From: Arenicola marina | Taxonomy: Eukaryota; Annelida; Polychaeta; Arenicolidae | Length of the DNA stretch: 64,000 nucleotides | Assembly: GCA_964019135.1 (NCBI GenBank) | Contig: OZ025256.1 | Coordinates: 4,051,249-4,115,248 of the forward strand | Direction: 5' to 3' | Part shown: piece after piece, positions 13,501 to 25,500 of the stretch | Layout of the letters: every line of letters begins with the position of its first letter | How positions within the stretch are numbered: the stretch's first letter is position 1 | Position numbers and translations under genes: made by a program | Notes under the pieces: generated by a model | The model's input: only the letters and a program-made list of their open reading frames with translations | What the model was told of the DNA's origin: nothing | Databases searched by the model: none

Positions 13501-16500
13501 ACTCATCCTCCCATTTCCCGCCATTTACACCCCCCCCTCCCTCTCATCCCCTCCCCTCTGTTACCCCCATCCCCTTCCCACAATCTCCCTTCCTCATTGT
13601 TACCCATTTCCCACCCCACACCCTCAGCTCTCTTTCACCCCACTCCCCTTCCCACCCCAGCCCCCATCCCCATCATCGCAATCGACCCCCTTTTCCCCCG
13701 CACTCCCACCCAACGCCGCCCTACCCTGCCAGGCGCGGTTTCCCTGATCCCGGTGAGTGGGGTTCGTGGGTTGGGGGATAGGTTTGCCGCGGGCCAGCGG
13801 CCAGGCCCCCACCCGACCTCTAGGCCAGGTATCCACCTTCTCTAATGTATTCCACCACTCCGCGATCACCCCTATCGACGTAGCAAACAATGACCCTCCC
13901 TCCCCACCACTATATACCCCAACCCCCGCTCCAATCAACCAATCCCCCCCGAGCCTACCCTAGCCCCATCAAACCCAAACCCTGGTTTATGAGTAGCACG
14001 GCCACACCCGGCCACTCCCTCCCGTCCCCTCCACCCCCCCCCCCCCGTCCCCTCCAGCCCCCCCCCCACACGCCCCCGCCCCCTTCAGCAGGGGTAGACA
14101 GTAACGTGTAGATAGGGGCCAGAAGAGAGGCACCCGGTCCCATTCTCTCCCAGTACCTGGAACTGCCCCGGGATAGCAGCCACCGACGCCACGCCTTGGT
14201 CAGCATGAGGAATCGAATCTATAGGTTCATTGCATACAATATTGGATTTAATTGAAGAAACCCCGAACACGTGGAGGCAGGACTAGCATCACATTGAATG
14301 GAGAAGCCATTACCACAGCCTCTCGTGCTCTCCATGGGAACCTCCTCGACGGAGTAAGCGGGGTTCCTCGACTGAACGCCTCGAGGGTCTGACACAAGCC
14401 ATGCCAGCGGCCCCAGACACAACTGGACTATAATGTGAATGTGGATTATATTATTAAGAGACACATCGAACGGCTGAATATCCAGTATAGAGCGTGTCTT
14501 CGCAAGCTGATCTTCCAAGATATAAGCCGTAAAGCTCGTGGCCTGTGATGTGCGATGTACGATTAGGCACGAAACAAGCTTCGAACAATTATGATAATGG
14601 GTCATTCTTCCACGTTAGGGGGAACCAGTGTTTTAGCATAGCTCACGTATGACTCACGTTTACCCTTGACTACAATGCTTTCAGAACAATTCTCGGGTTC
14701 TAACATGGAAGATGGACCTAATAATGTAATCAAAACCGTTTTATCCCACATTATGACGCCCTGCTTGTAGCCAGCACTGTGACACGGGGTATAAGCTATA
14801 TACCGGAACATAATGGCTGAATCATACGATGCCACTGTAATGTTTTATCACGGATTTAGAAGTAGTTTGTGACTGGCCAGCTTTTATATGGGCACAGCAG
14901 ATATTCATCACTAGTGGATCCCGATCGGTGTGAATCCGGATCGGTATAAATCCGGATCGGTATAAATCCGAATCGGTGCAAATCCCAATCGGTGTAAACT
15001 CCGATCAGTGTGAATCCCGATGAGTATCGCCTTCCCGATTGGGGTGACGTCACCATGGATATCGGCGACGAGGTGCGCTTCCGGGTGAGTCCGGACGTGA
15101 TTGACGGCAGCGACACCTCGGGGCTGAAGCCCAGCATGTGGCGCTCCATCGGAGAGTCCTTCCCGGACCATCTGGATCAGACGGCGGACGCCACGCCCAG
15201 ATCCAGAATGCAGGCCGTGGTCAACAAACAGGGAATGATCGAGCTGGATCTCAGCGATCGGGATCTGCGCGAGATCCCCTCCGACGTCTACATTCTGCTG
15301 CGGATGGAAGTCCTGAAGGTCAATCACAACAACATCGTCACCATTCCCAGCCGGATATCCGGTTTACATAAGCTGCGCGTGCTGAATGCGCAGAAGAATC
15401 AGATCACTTACGTCAGCGATACGCTGGCGAACTGCATCCATCTGCAAGAGTTGGACTTGTCCGAGAACAAGATGAGCTTCATCCCGAGGTCCATTGGCGG
15501 GTTACGGGACTTGCGCGTCCTGAAGATGTCGCATAATCGTCTGGACACGATCCCGCATGAAGTCGGCGACATCGTCTCACTGAGGCAGCTCGAGCTGGCC
15601 CATAACAAGCTCTGGCACATGCCGGTTAACTACCAGAAGCTGCAGAACCTCAAGCTCCTGAGCCTGGCCAAGAACAACTTCGACCAGGTGCCCATCTGCG
15701 TGTGCCGCATGCGCAAGCTGGAGGCGCTGGATATTCATGGCAACCGCATCCAGCACCTGCCGAGTCAGATGGGCGATCTGAAGGATCTGAAGGAGATTTC
15801 CCTGGCCAGGAACCGCATAGAATGCTGGCCGGAAGTCCTGCTCAGCCTCAAGCAGCTCAACTCTCTGGATCTGTCCTTCAACAAACTGAAGGTCGTTCCG
15901 CCAGAGATCGGCAATCTAATCAAACTGCGCATGCTCATCGTCCAGGGCAACGCGCTGACGTCGCTTCCGGCGGGTTTGGATAAGCTGCACTATTTAAACG
16001 TGGCGGACAATAAGATCCAGAATTTCTCGGTGTCCCGGATGCGGCAGCTGCGCTACCTGAACGCCAGCGGTAACGGTCTGGAGAACATGCCGCTCGGGAT
16101 CTACAACCTGGCGCAGTTGGAGGTCATCAAGCTACACACCAACCGCATCTCCTACCTCTCCCAGGACGTCATCCTGCTCAGACACCTCAAGGTAAGGCCA
16201 CTGTGACGTCATCCTGCTCAGACACCTCAAGGTAAGGCCACTGTGACGTCATCCTGCTGTGGCGTCATCCTCCTCAGACACCTCAAGGTAAGGCCACTGT
16301 GACGTCATTCTCTTCAGGCACCTCAAGGTAAGGCCACTGTAGCGTCATCTTCCTCAGACACCTCAAGGTAAGGCCACTGTGGCGTCATCTTCCTCAGACA
16401 CCTCAAGGTAAGGCCACTGTGGCGTCATCTTCCTCAGACACCTCAATGTAACGCCACTGTGGCGTCATCTTCCTCAGACACCTCAAGGTAAGGCCACTGT

Positions 16501-19500
16501 GGCGTCATCCTCCTCAGACACCTCAAGGTAAGACCACTGTGGCGTCATCTTCCTCAGACACCTCAAGGTAAGGCCACTGTGGCGTCATCTTCCTCAGACA
16601 CCTCAAGGTAAGGCCACTGTGACGTCATCCTCCCCAGACACCTCAATGTAACGCCACTGTGACGTCATCCTCCCCAGACACCTCAATGTAACGCCACTGT
16701 GGCGTCATCTTCCCCAGACACCTCAATGTAACGCCACTGTGGCGTCATCTTCCTCAGACACCTCAAGGTAAGGCCACTGTGGCGTCATCTTCCTCAGACA
16801 CCTCAAGGTAAGGCCACTGTGGCGTCATCTTCCTCAGACACCTCAAGGTAAGGCCACTGTGGCGTCATCTTCCTCAGACACCTCAAGGTAAGGCCACTGT
16901 GACGTCATCCTCCCCAGACACCTCAATGTAACGCCACTGTGACGTCATCCTCCCCAGACACCTCAATGTAACGCCACTGTGACGTCATCCTCCCCAGACA
17001 CCTCAATGTAACGCCACTGTGACGTCATCCTCCCCAGACACCTCAATGTAACGCCACTGTGGCGTCATCTTCCTCAGACACCTCAAGGTAAGCCACTGTG
17101 GCGTCATCTTCCTCAGACACCTCAAAGTAAGGCCACTGTGGCGTCATCCTCCCCAGATACCTCAATGTAAGTCACTGTGACGTCATCCTGCTCAGACACA
17201 TCAAGGTAAGGCTACTGTGGCGTCATCCTCCTCAGACACCTCAAGGTAAGGCCACTGTGGCGTCATCCTGCTCAGACACATCAAGGTAAGGCCACTGTGA
17301 CGTCATCCTGCTCAGGAACCGTAAGGTAAGGACATTGTGGCGTCATCCTCCTCAGACACCTCAAGGTCAGGATATTGTGACGTCATCCTCCTCAGGTATA
17401 TCAAGATAAGGGCATTATGACGTCATCCTCCTCAGATACCTTAAGGTAAGGACACTGTGACGTCATCTTATTCAGACACCTCAAAATAAGGGCATTGTGA
17501 CGCTATCCCCCTCAGGCACCAAAGGTAAGACACTAGGACGTCATCCTGCTTAGGTAAGGACACCGTGACGTCATCATACTTAGGAACCTCAATATAAAGA
17601 CACTGTGATGTCATCCTTACCAGACACGTCAATGCAAAGACATTGTGACATCATCCTCCTCAGACACTCCAAACACAATTCTGACGTCACCCTAATCATC
17701 CCGTCATCTCCCCGAAAAGATAACACAAAGCAACAATTTTGATTTGACACGGTTTCAGGTGTTGGACCTGGGCCACAACGAGCTGACCAGCTTGCCTCAG
17801 GTCATCGACGAGCTAGAGCAGCTCGAGACCTTCAACGTGAAGGGCAACAGGATCGAGACCCGGGGGCCGCACCACGCCCACGACACCCGGGGTCCCCACC
17901 ACCCCCCGCCCACCGCCCACACCCACACCCACGCCGGCGACCGGCAGACTGGCGTCGCCGCCCCGCTCACTGCCCCGCTCCCTCCCGGCGGGGGCTACTT
18001 CCTGGGGGGCGACCCTCGTTATAACAGCCAGCCGCCGCCGCCACCCCCCCTCGTTGCCAATGGTTACGGATCGGGGGTGGACACCGCTAGGGGTGGGCGC
18101 AAACGCCGCGGCCACCCGGTGTACCGGAAACACTCGCAGCGGCAGAAGAAGAAATCCAGCAATGATAAACAACCCAAGGGGAAGAAGAAGTCGTTTTTCT
18201 TCTCGGGGAGGAAGACGAAGAGCAAAGCGACTCAGTATATCACGGCCCAGCGCCAGGCGGAGACACAGTACACCCCCAGGTCCACGGTCAGATCCCGGAG
18301 CCGTCCGCCGCTGGATTACGTCCCGCCAACCAGCGGGGAGGACTCCCAGAATGCAGCGCGGGCACGGTCCGTTAAGGCGCCACCGAACGGGACGCTGCCG
18401 AACCAACACCATCAACATCATCAAGCGACGGTAAGTACTGGTCAGAGTAGGGCACTCAGTCAAGCATGGAGAGCCAATGAAAGAACCTTGGGGGGTATTA
18501 AAGTCATTTTGATATATAGCAACATCGTTACTGGAGTACCGACGTAAAACATAGTTGTCCTTTGAGCCCTTGTACTAACTATCTCATTCGTGGAAATAAT
18601 TCGGGCACTACAATTATGAAGCAATGAAGCAGAGGGGTTGGATGTTAGAATTGGTCGCCTTATGCTTCACATGGCCTGATGTGAGCCATTTAAATGACGG
18701 TAACCTCATGTCGTAGCCATATCTGACTTGATTCCTTTATCCTTGTCTAATTTCCTGAACCTTGCCCAGGCTGATCTGATTCCTTGAACATATATATACC
18801 CCGATTCCCTAAATCCATTCTCCTCCGATTTCTGATTCCATGTTATCTTATTCTTTGGTTCCATCCTCATGTTTTCCTGATTTGATCTCTTTATTCTATC
18901 CTGATCATGTTCATTAATATATGACACATCTGAGCTAATCCCATATTTGATCGTTGATCCTATATTTGATATGATTTAATACTTCATATCTGAGCTGATC
19001 GCATATTTGATCTGATTTCTTATCACATATCTGATTTGATTGCATATTTGATCTGATTTCTTATCACATATCTGATTTGATCCTAAATCTGACATGATCC
19101 TTCGATCCTATAACTGATCTGATAGCTCGATCTCATATCTGAGCTGATCCCTCGATACTAAATCTGATCTGATTCCTGAATCCTAAATCTGATCTGATCC
19201 CTCGATACTAAATCTGATCTGATCCCTAGATCCTAAATCTCATCTGATCCCTCGATCAAAAAATTGATCTGATCCTTCGATTAAATATCTGATTTGATTA
19301 CACATAACACATCTGATCTGATCTCTGATCTTGCCTCTGACCCCAGCACCACCAGCAGCAGGCGGGCGGGCCCAGAGCGGCCAGCCACCCCGCGGGTAGC
19401 AGGGCCCAGGCCGCCACCCTGCCGCGCGGCCCCCCCTCGGGGTCCACCCTCCAGCCCTCCGACCACCACGTCCCCCTCAACGCCAACCCCCTCAGCGAGA

Positions 19501-22500
19501 TCTCCTACCCGCTGGTCAGCACCCCGGCGCCCTCCCCGCCCCGCAAGCCCAGGCGGAGGACCCCGCATAACCACCCCCAGCAGCACCCCACCACCGGCAG
19601 CCAGGCGGCACCCCGCCACCATTACCCCCGCCACCACAGCGACGACAACGCCCTGCTGACCTCCACCACCAACCTCTCCAGACCCTCGGACCGCAACAAC
19701 AACAACCACCCCCACCGCCACCGCCAGCGCGGGTTCGGCCCCGGGTCGAACCACCCCCGCCAATCAGCTCGGCCCCCGGACCTGCCGCTGGGGGAGGGGG
19801 AGGACGAGGAGGATGAGGAGGAGGAGGAGGAGGACGAGTACGATAACGACGAGACCAACTCGTACACCCGGGAGTGGGCGGGCGAGCGGCGCAACCGGCG
19901 GCGCAGCGGCAGCAGTAACGCCGTCACGGTCAACGAGACGGTCGGGGACGAGGTGTCCCTGGGCGAGCAGGACTTCGAGTACCAGCCCCTCAACATCCCG
20001 GACTCCAAGCTGATGAAGCTCTGCCAGGAGACCGAGGTGCTGCTCAACAAACAGCTGCTGCAACCGCTGCTCCACGGCAACTTCATCAACAGGGGCATCT
20101 TCAGGAAAAGGTAACGATCCCAACCGACTAAAACGTCATCATTTCGTTGGAAGTCAATCACGTAATATATAAACCAAACCATCAGTAATTATTGCCGTGG
20201 CGAAATCGATATACATGAACCGATATGAGTCGCATAACACCGTGTTAGTATTCATCATATCTGTCACTTCTCTGTATGAGATTGACGACCAGTCAAACCA
20301 CAGGATTTCGCCACGCCATACCGTCTGAATATGACGTCATCAGCAGCGCGTCATGACAAAATTGCAATGGGGAGATCGTTTTTGGCAAACATTTTAATTC
20401 ACTGACAAATGATTTGGATGTGATCTATTTAATACTAATATCTACGTTACTTGTATTTGTATTGACAACATTTGTTCGCCAGTATAAACGAAGGCGGCAC
20501 CCTCCGCACGCTGCACGGCATGATGGGAAATGGCACACTTCCGTCCGAGGCGGAAAACACCTCTTCCCATCATGCATCGCGCCCGCCGCCGGCCTCCACC
20601 GACCAGAGCGTCATCCACATGAGCAAAGACATCTTCCTCAAGCGGCCCAAGGAGTACCATGACAACGGGCTGCGGCGCATGCGCATGGACGTGTTTCGCG
20701 TGACCCCCGCGGGGGGGCGCTTCAAGTCCAGCATTGACCCCAACATCAGTCTCTACTTCCCGGCCAAGGCGGTGGACTTCCCCATCGCGGTCACCATGCA
20801 GGTCAGTATCATCTATATCGGTCCGGGTGAAGTCAAATTTTGAGCAACGCGTCAATAATATTGTGGAAATATATATAGACTATTGTAGAAATTGGTATCA
20901 AAAATCCTTACAGCGGAGCAAAATCGTATCCTTCATTCACTGATGCCCCGAACGGCACCGTGTGACGTCATCGCACCGTGTGACGTCATCGCACCCTGTG
21001 ACGTCACGACACCTTGCGATGTCATCGCACCGTGACGTCACGGCACCCTGTGACGTCCCCGCACCCTTTGACGTCACGCGTGTACCATCTCCCGGACCTA
21101 AATCACTCACACATCATAATAACACGGTTGCTGTTCCCTCCGCTAGGTGGAGCGCGTGAGCGCCGAGGCCCTGGCCGCCGCTCGGCGCGCGCTGCCGGCG
21201 CTGGACAACCTGCTGGCCGTGGGGGATATCGTCCACGTCAAGCAGAACAAAGAGGTGGACTTCAACGAGCAGGTGACGCTGACGGTGCCGTCGCCGCCGC
21301 TGACACAGCGGGGACGGCTCCACGTGCTGGCCTACAGGGAGGACAACACGTGCTCGCCCTCCACCGCCCAGTACAGGGTGCGCCAGGGCTACATCAGCCT
21401 GCAGACTTGGCACTTCTCAGGGTGAGTGGGGGTGGGGGGGGGGGGTGTCACATCAGCCAGCTGACCTGGGACTTCTCAGGGGTAGTGGGGCGGGGGTGGG
21501 GGGGTGGGGGTCACATCAGCTACATCAGCCGGCAGACCTGGCACTTCTCAGGGTGAGTGGGGGTGGGGGGGGGGTCACATCAGCCAGCTGACCTGGCACT
21601 TCTCGGGGTAGTGAGGCGGGGGGGGGGTCAAATCAGCTACATCAGCCGGCAGACCTGGCACTTCTCAGGGTGAGTGGGTGGGGGGATGTCACATCAGCCA
21701 GCTGACCTGGCACTTCTCAGGGTGAGTGGGTGGGGTGGGGGGGGGTCACATCAGCCAGCTGACCTGGCACTTCTCAGGGTGAGTGGGTGGGGGGGGGGGG
21801 GTCACATCAGCTACATCAGCCTGCAGACCTGGCACTTCTCAGGGTGAGTGGGTGGGGGGGGGTCACATCAGCTACATCAGCCAGCTGACCTGGCACTTCT
21901 CAGGGTGAGTGGGTGGGGTGGGGGGGGGGGTCACATCAGCTACATCAGCCAGCAGACCTGGCACTTCTCAGGGTGAGTGGGGGGGGGGGGGGTCACATCA
22001 GCTACATCAGCCAGCAGACCTGGCACTTCTCAGGGTGAGTGGGTGGGGCGGGGGGGGGTCACATCAGCTACATCAGCCAGCAGACCTGGCACTTCTCAGG
22101 GTGAGTGGGTGGGGTGTGGGGGGGTCACATCAGCTACATCAGCCGGCAGACCTGGCACTTCTCAGGGTGAGTGGGGGGGGGGGGTCACATCAGCTACATC
22201 AGCCTGCTGACCTGGCACTTCTCAGGGTGAGTGGGTGGGGTGGGGGGGGGGTCACATCAGCTACATCAGCCAGCAGACCTGGCACTTCTCAGGGTGAGTG
22301 GGGGGGGGGGGTCACATCAGCTACATCAGCCGGCAGACCTGGCACTTCTCAGGGTGAGTGGGTGGGGGGGGGGGTCACATCAGCTACATCAGCCAGCAGA
22401 CCTGGCACTTCTCAGGGTGAGTGGGTGGGGTGGGGGGGGGTCACATCAGCTACATCAGCCAGCAGACCTGGCACTTCTCAGGGTTAGTGGGGGTGGGGTG

Positions 22501-25500
22501 GGGGGGGGGGTCACATCAGCCTGCAGACCTGGCACTTCTCAGGGTTAGTGGGGGTGGGGTGGGGGGGGGGGGTCACATCAGCCTGCAGACCTGGCACTTC
22601 TCAGGGTGAGTGGGTGGGGTGGGGGGGGGGGGTCACATCAGCCTGCAGACCTGGCACTTCTCAGGGTTAGTGGGGGTGGGGTGGGGGGGGGTCACATCAG
22701 CCTGCAGACCTGGCACTTCTCAGGGGTAGTGGGTGGGGTGGGGGATGTCACATCAGCCAGCTGACCTGGCACTTCTAAGGGTGAGTGGGTGGGGTGGGGG
22801 GGGGGTCACATCAGCTACATCAGCCAGCAGACCTGGCACTTCTCAGGGGTAGTGGGTGGGGTGGGGGGATGTCACATCAGCCAGCTGACCTGGCACTTCT
22901 CAGGGGTAGTGGGTGGGGTGGGGGGATGTCACATCAGCCAGCTGACCTGGCACTTCTCAGGGTGAGTGGGTGGGGGGGGGGGGGTCACATCAGCTACATC
23001 AGCCAGCAGACCTGGCACTTCTCAGGGTGAGTGGGTGGGGGGGGGGGGGTCACATCAGCTACATCAGCCAGCAGACCTGGCACTTCTCAGGAGTAGTGGG
23101 TGGGGTGGGGGGATGTCACATCAGCCAGCTGACCTGGCACTTCTCAGGGGTAGTGGGTGGGGTGGGGGGGATGTCACATCAGCCAGCTGACCTGGCACTT
23201 CTCAGGGTGAGTGGGTGGGGGGGGGGGGGGTCACATCAGCTACATCAGCCAGCAGACCTGGCACTTCTCAGGGTGAGTGGGTGGGGTGGGGGGTCACATC
23301 AGCCAGCTGACCTGGCACTTCTCAGGGTGAGTGGGTGGGGTGGGGGGGGGGTCACATCAGCTACATCAGCCAGCTGACCTGGCACTTCTCAGGGTGAGTG
23401 GGTGGGGGGGGGGGGTCACATCAGCTACATCAGCCAGCAGACCTGGCACTTCTCAGGGTGAGTGGGTGGGGGGGGGGTCACATCAGCTACATCAGCCAGC
23501 TGACCTGGCACTTCTCAGGGTGAGTGGGTGGGGGGATGTCACATCAGCTACATCAGCCAGCAGACCTGGCACTTCTCAGGGTGAGTGGGTGGGGGGGGGG
23601 TCACATCAGCCAGCAGACCTGGCACTTCTCAGGGTGAGTGGGTGGGGGGGGGGGGGGTCACATCAGCCAGCTGACCTGGCACTTCTCAGGGTGAGTGGGT
23701 GGGGGGGGGGTCACATCAGCTACATCAGCCTGCNNNNNNNNNNNNNNNNNNNNNNNNNNNNNNNNNNNNNNNNNNNNNNNNNNNNNNNNNNNNNNNNNNN
23801 NNNNNNNNNNNNNNNNNNNNNNNNNNNNNNNNNNNNNNNNNNNNNNNNNNNNNNNNNNNNNNNNNNNNNNNNNNNNNNNNNNNNNNNNNNNNNNNNNNNN
23901 NNNNNNNNNNNNNNNNNNNNNNNNNNNNNNNNNTCCGGGGGTCCCGGCTCCACGGTCAGGGATATCTACGCAACATATAGATATAACCCGTCATCAGCGC
24001 ATGAGATATCTACGCAACATACAGATATAACCCGCCATCAGCGCATGGGATATCTACACTCGAGTTAATAATACAAGGCGGAGAGAGTAATTCTCATACC
24101 GCGGTCACAACAATTATCATACCGCGAGTAGTTATTATTACACCGTGGAGATAGTTATTAACACAAGGCGGAGAGAGTTATTAATGCAAGGTGGAGAGTT
24201 ATTATTACAAGGCAGAGAGAATTATTAACACAAGGCGGAGAGAGTTATTAATGCAAGGTGGAGAGAGTTATTAATGCAAGGCGGAGAGAGTTATTAATGC
24301 AAGGTGGAGAGTTATTAATACAAGGCGGGGAGAGTTATTAACACAAGGCGGAGAGAGTTATTAATGCAAGGTGGAGAGTTATTAATACAAGGCGGGGAGA
24401 GTTATTAACACAAGGCGGAGAGAGTTATTAATGCAAGGTGGAGAGTTATTATTACAAGGCGGAGAGAATTATTAACACAAGGCGGAGAGAGTTATTAACA
24501 CAAGGCGGAGAGAGTTATTAATGCAAGGTGGAGAGTTATTATTACAAGGCGGAGAGAATTATTAACACAAGGCGGAGAGAGTTATTAATGCAAGGTGGAG
24601 AGAGTTATTAATGCAAGGCGGAGAGAGTTATTAACGCAAAGTGGAGAGTTATTAATACAAGGCGGGGAGAGTTATTAACACGAGGCGGAGAGAGTTATTA
24701 ACACAAGGCGGAGAGAATTATTAACACAAGGCGGAGAGAGTTATTAATGCAAGGTGGAGAGAGTTATTAATGCAAGGCGGAGAGAGTTATTAATACAAGG
24801 CGGGGAGAGTTATTAATACAAGGCGGGGAGAGTTATTAATACAAGGCGGCGAGAGTTATTAATACAAGGCGGAGAGAGTTATTAATACAAGGCGGAGAGA
24901 GTTATTAATACAAGGCGGAGAGAATTATTAACACAAGGCGGAGAGAGTTATTAATGCAAGGTGGAGAGAGTTATTAATGCAAGGCGTAGAGTTATTAATA
25001 CAAGGCGGAGAGAGTTATTAATACAAGGCGGAGAAAGTTATTAATACAAGGCGGAGAGAGTTATTAATACAAGGCGGAAAGTTATTAATACAAGGTGGAG
25101 AGAGTTATTAATACAAGGTGGAGAGAGTTATTAATACAATGCGGAGAGAGTTATTAATACAAAGCGGAGAGAGTTATTAACACAAGGCGGAGAGAGGTAT
25201 TAATGCAAGGTGGAGAGTTATTAATACAAGGCGGGGAGAGTTATTAACACAAGGCGGAGAGAGTTATTAATAAAAGGTGGAGAGTTATTAATACAAGGCG
25301 GGGAGAGTTATTAACACAAGGCGGAGAGAGTTATTAATGCAAGGTGGAGAGTTATTATTACAAGGCGGAGAGAATTATTAACACAAGGCGGAGAGAGTTA
25401 TTAACACAAGGCGGAGAGAGTTATTAATGCAAGGTGGAGAGTTATTATTACAAGGCGGAGAGAATTATTAACACAAGGCGGAGAGAGTTATTAATGCAAG

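Noticed and set aside
8500-14900. Missing SMCHD1 exons (about 110 residues before the coiled coil) in this interval
   Set aside because: I looked on the minus strand for the expected motifs with flanking AG/GT and found none. The start of the missing stretch is at 23965 beside the gap, so the rest is most likely in the gap.
21909-23377. Gly/Thr/Ser-rich repetitive open frames in the ZU5 exon-edge array
   Set aside because: They depend on variable G-run lengths and are out of frame with the gene. In the gene frame each unit stops after HFSG.
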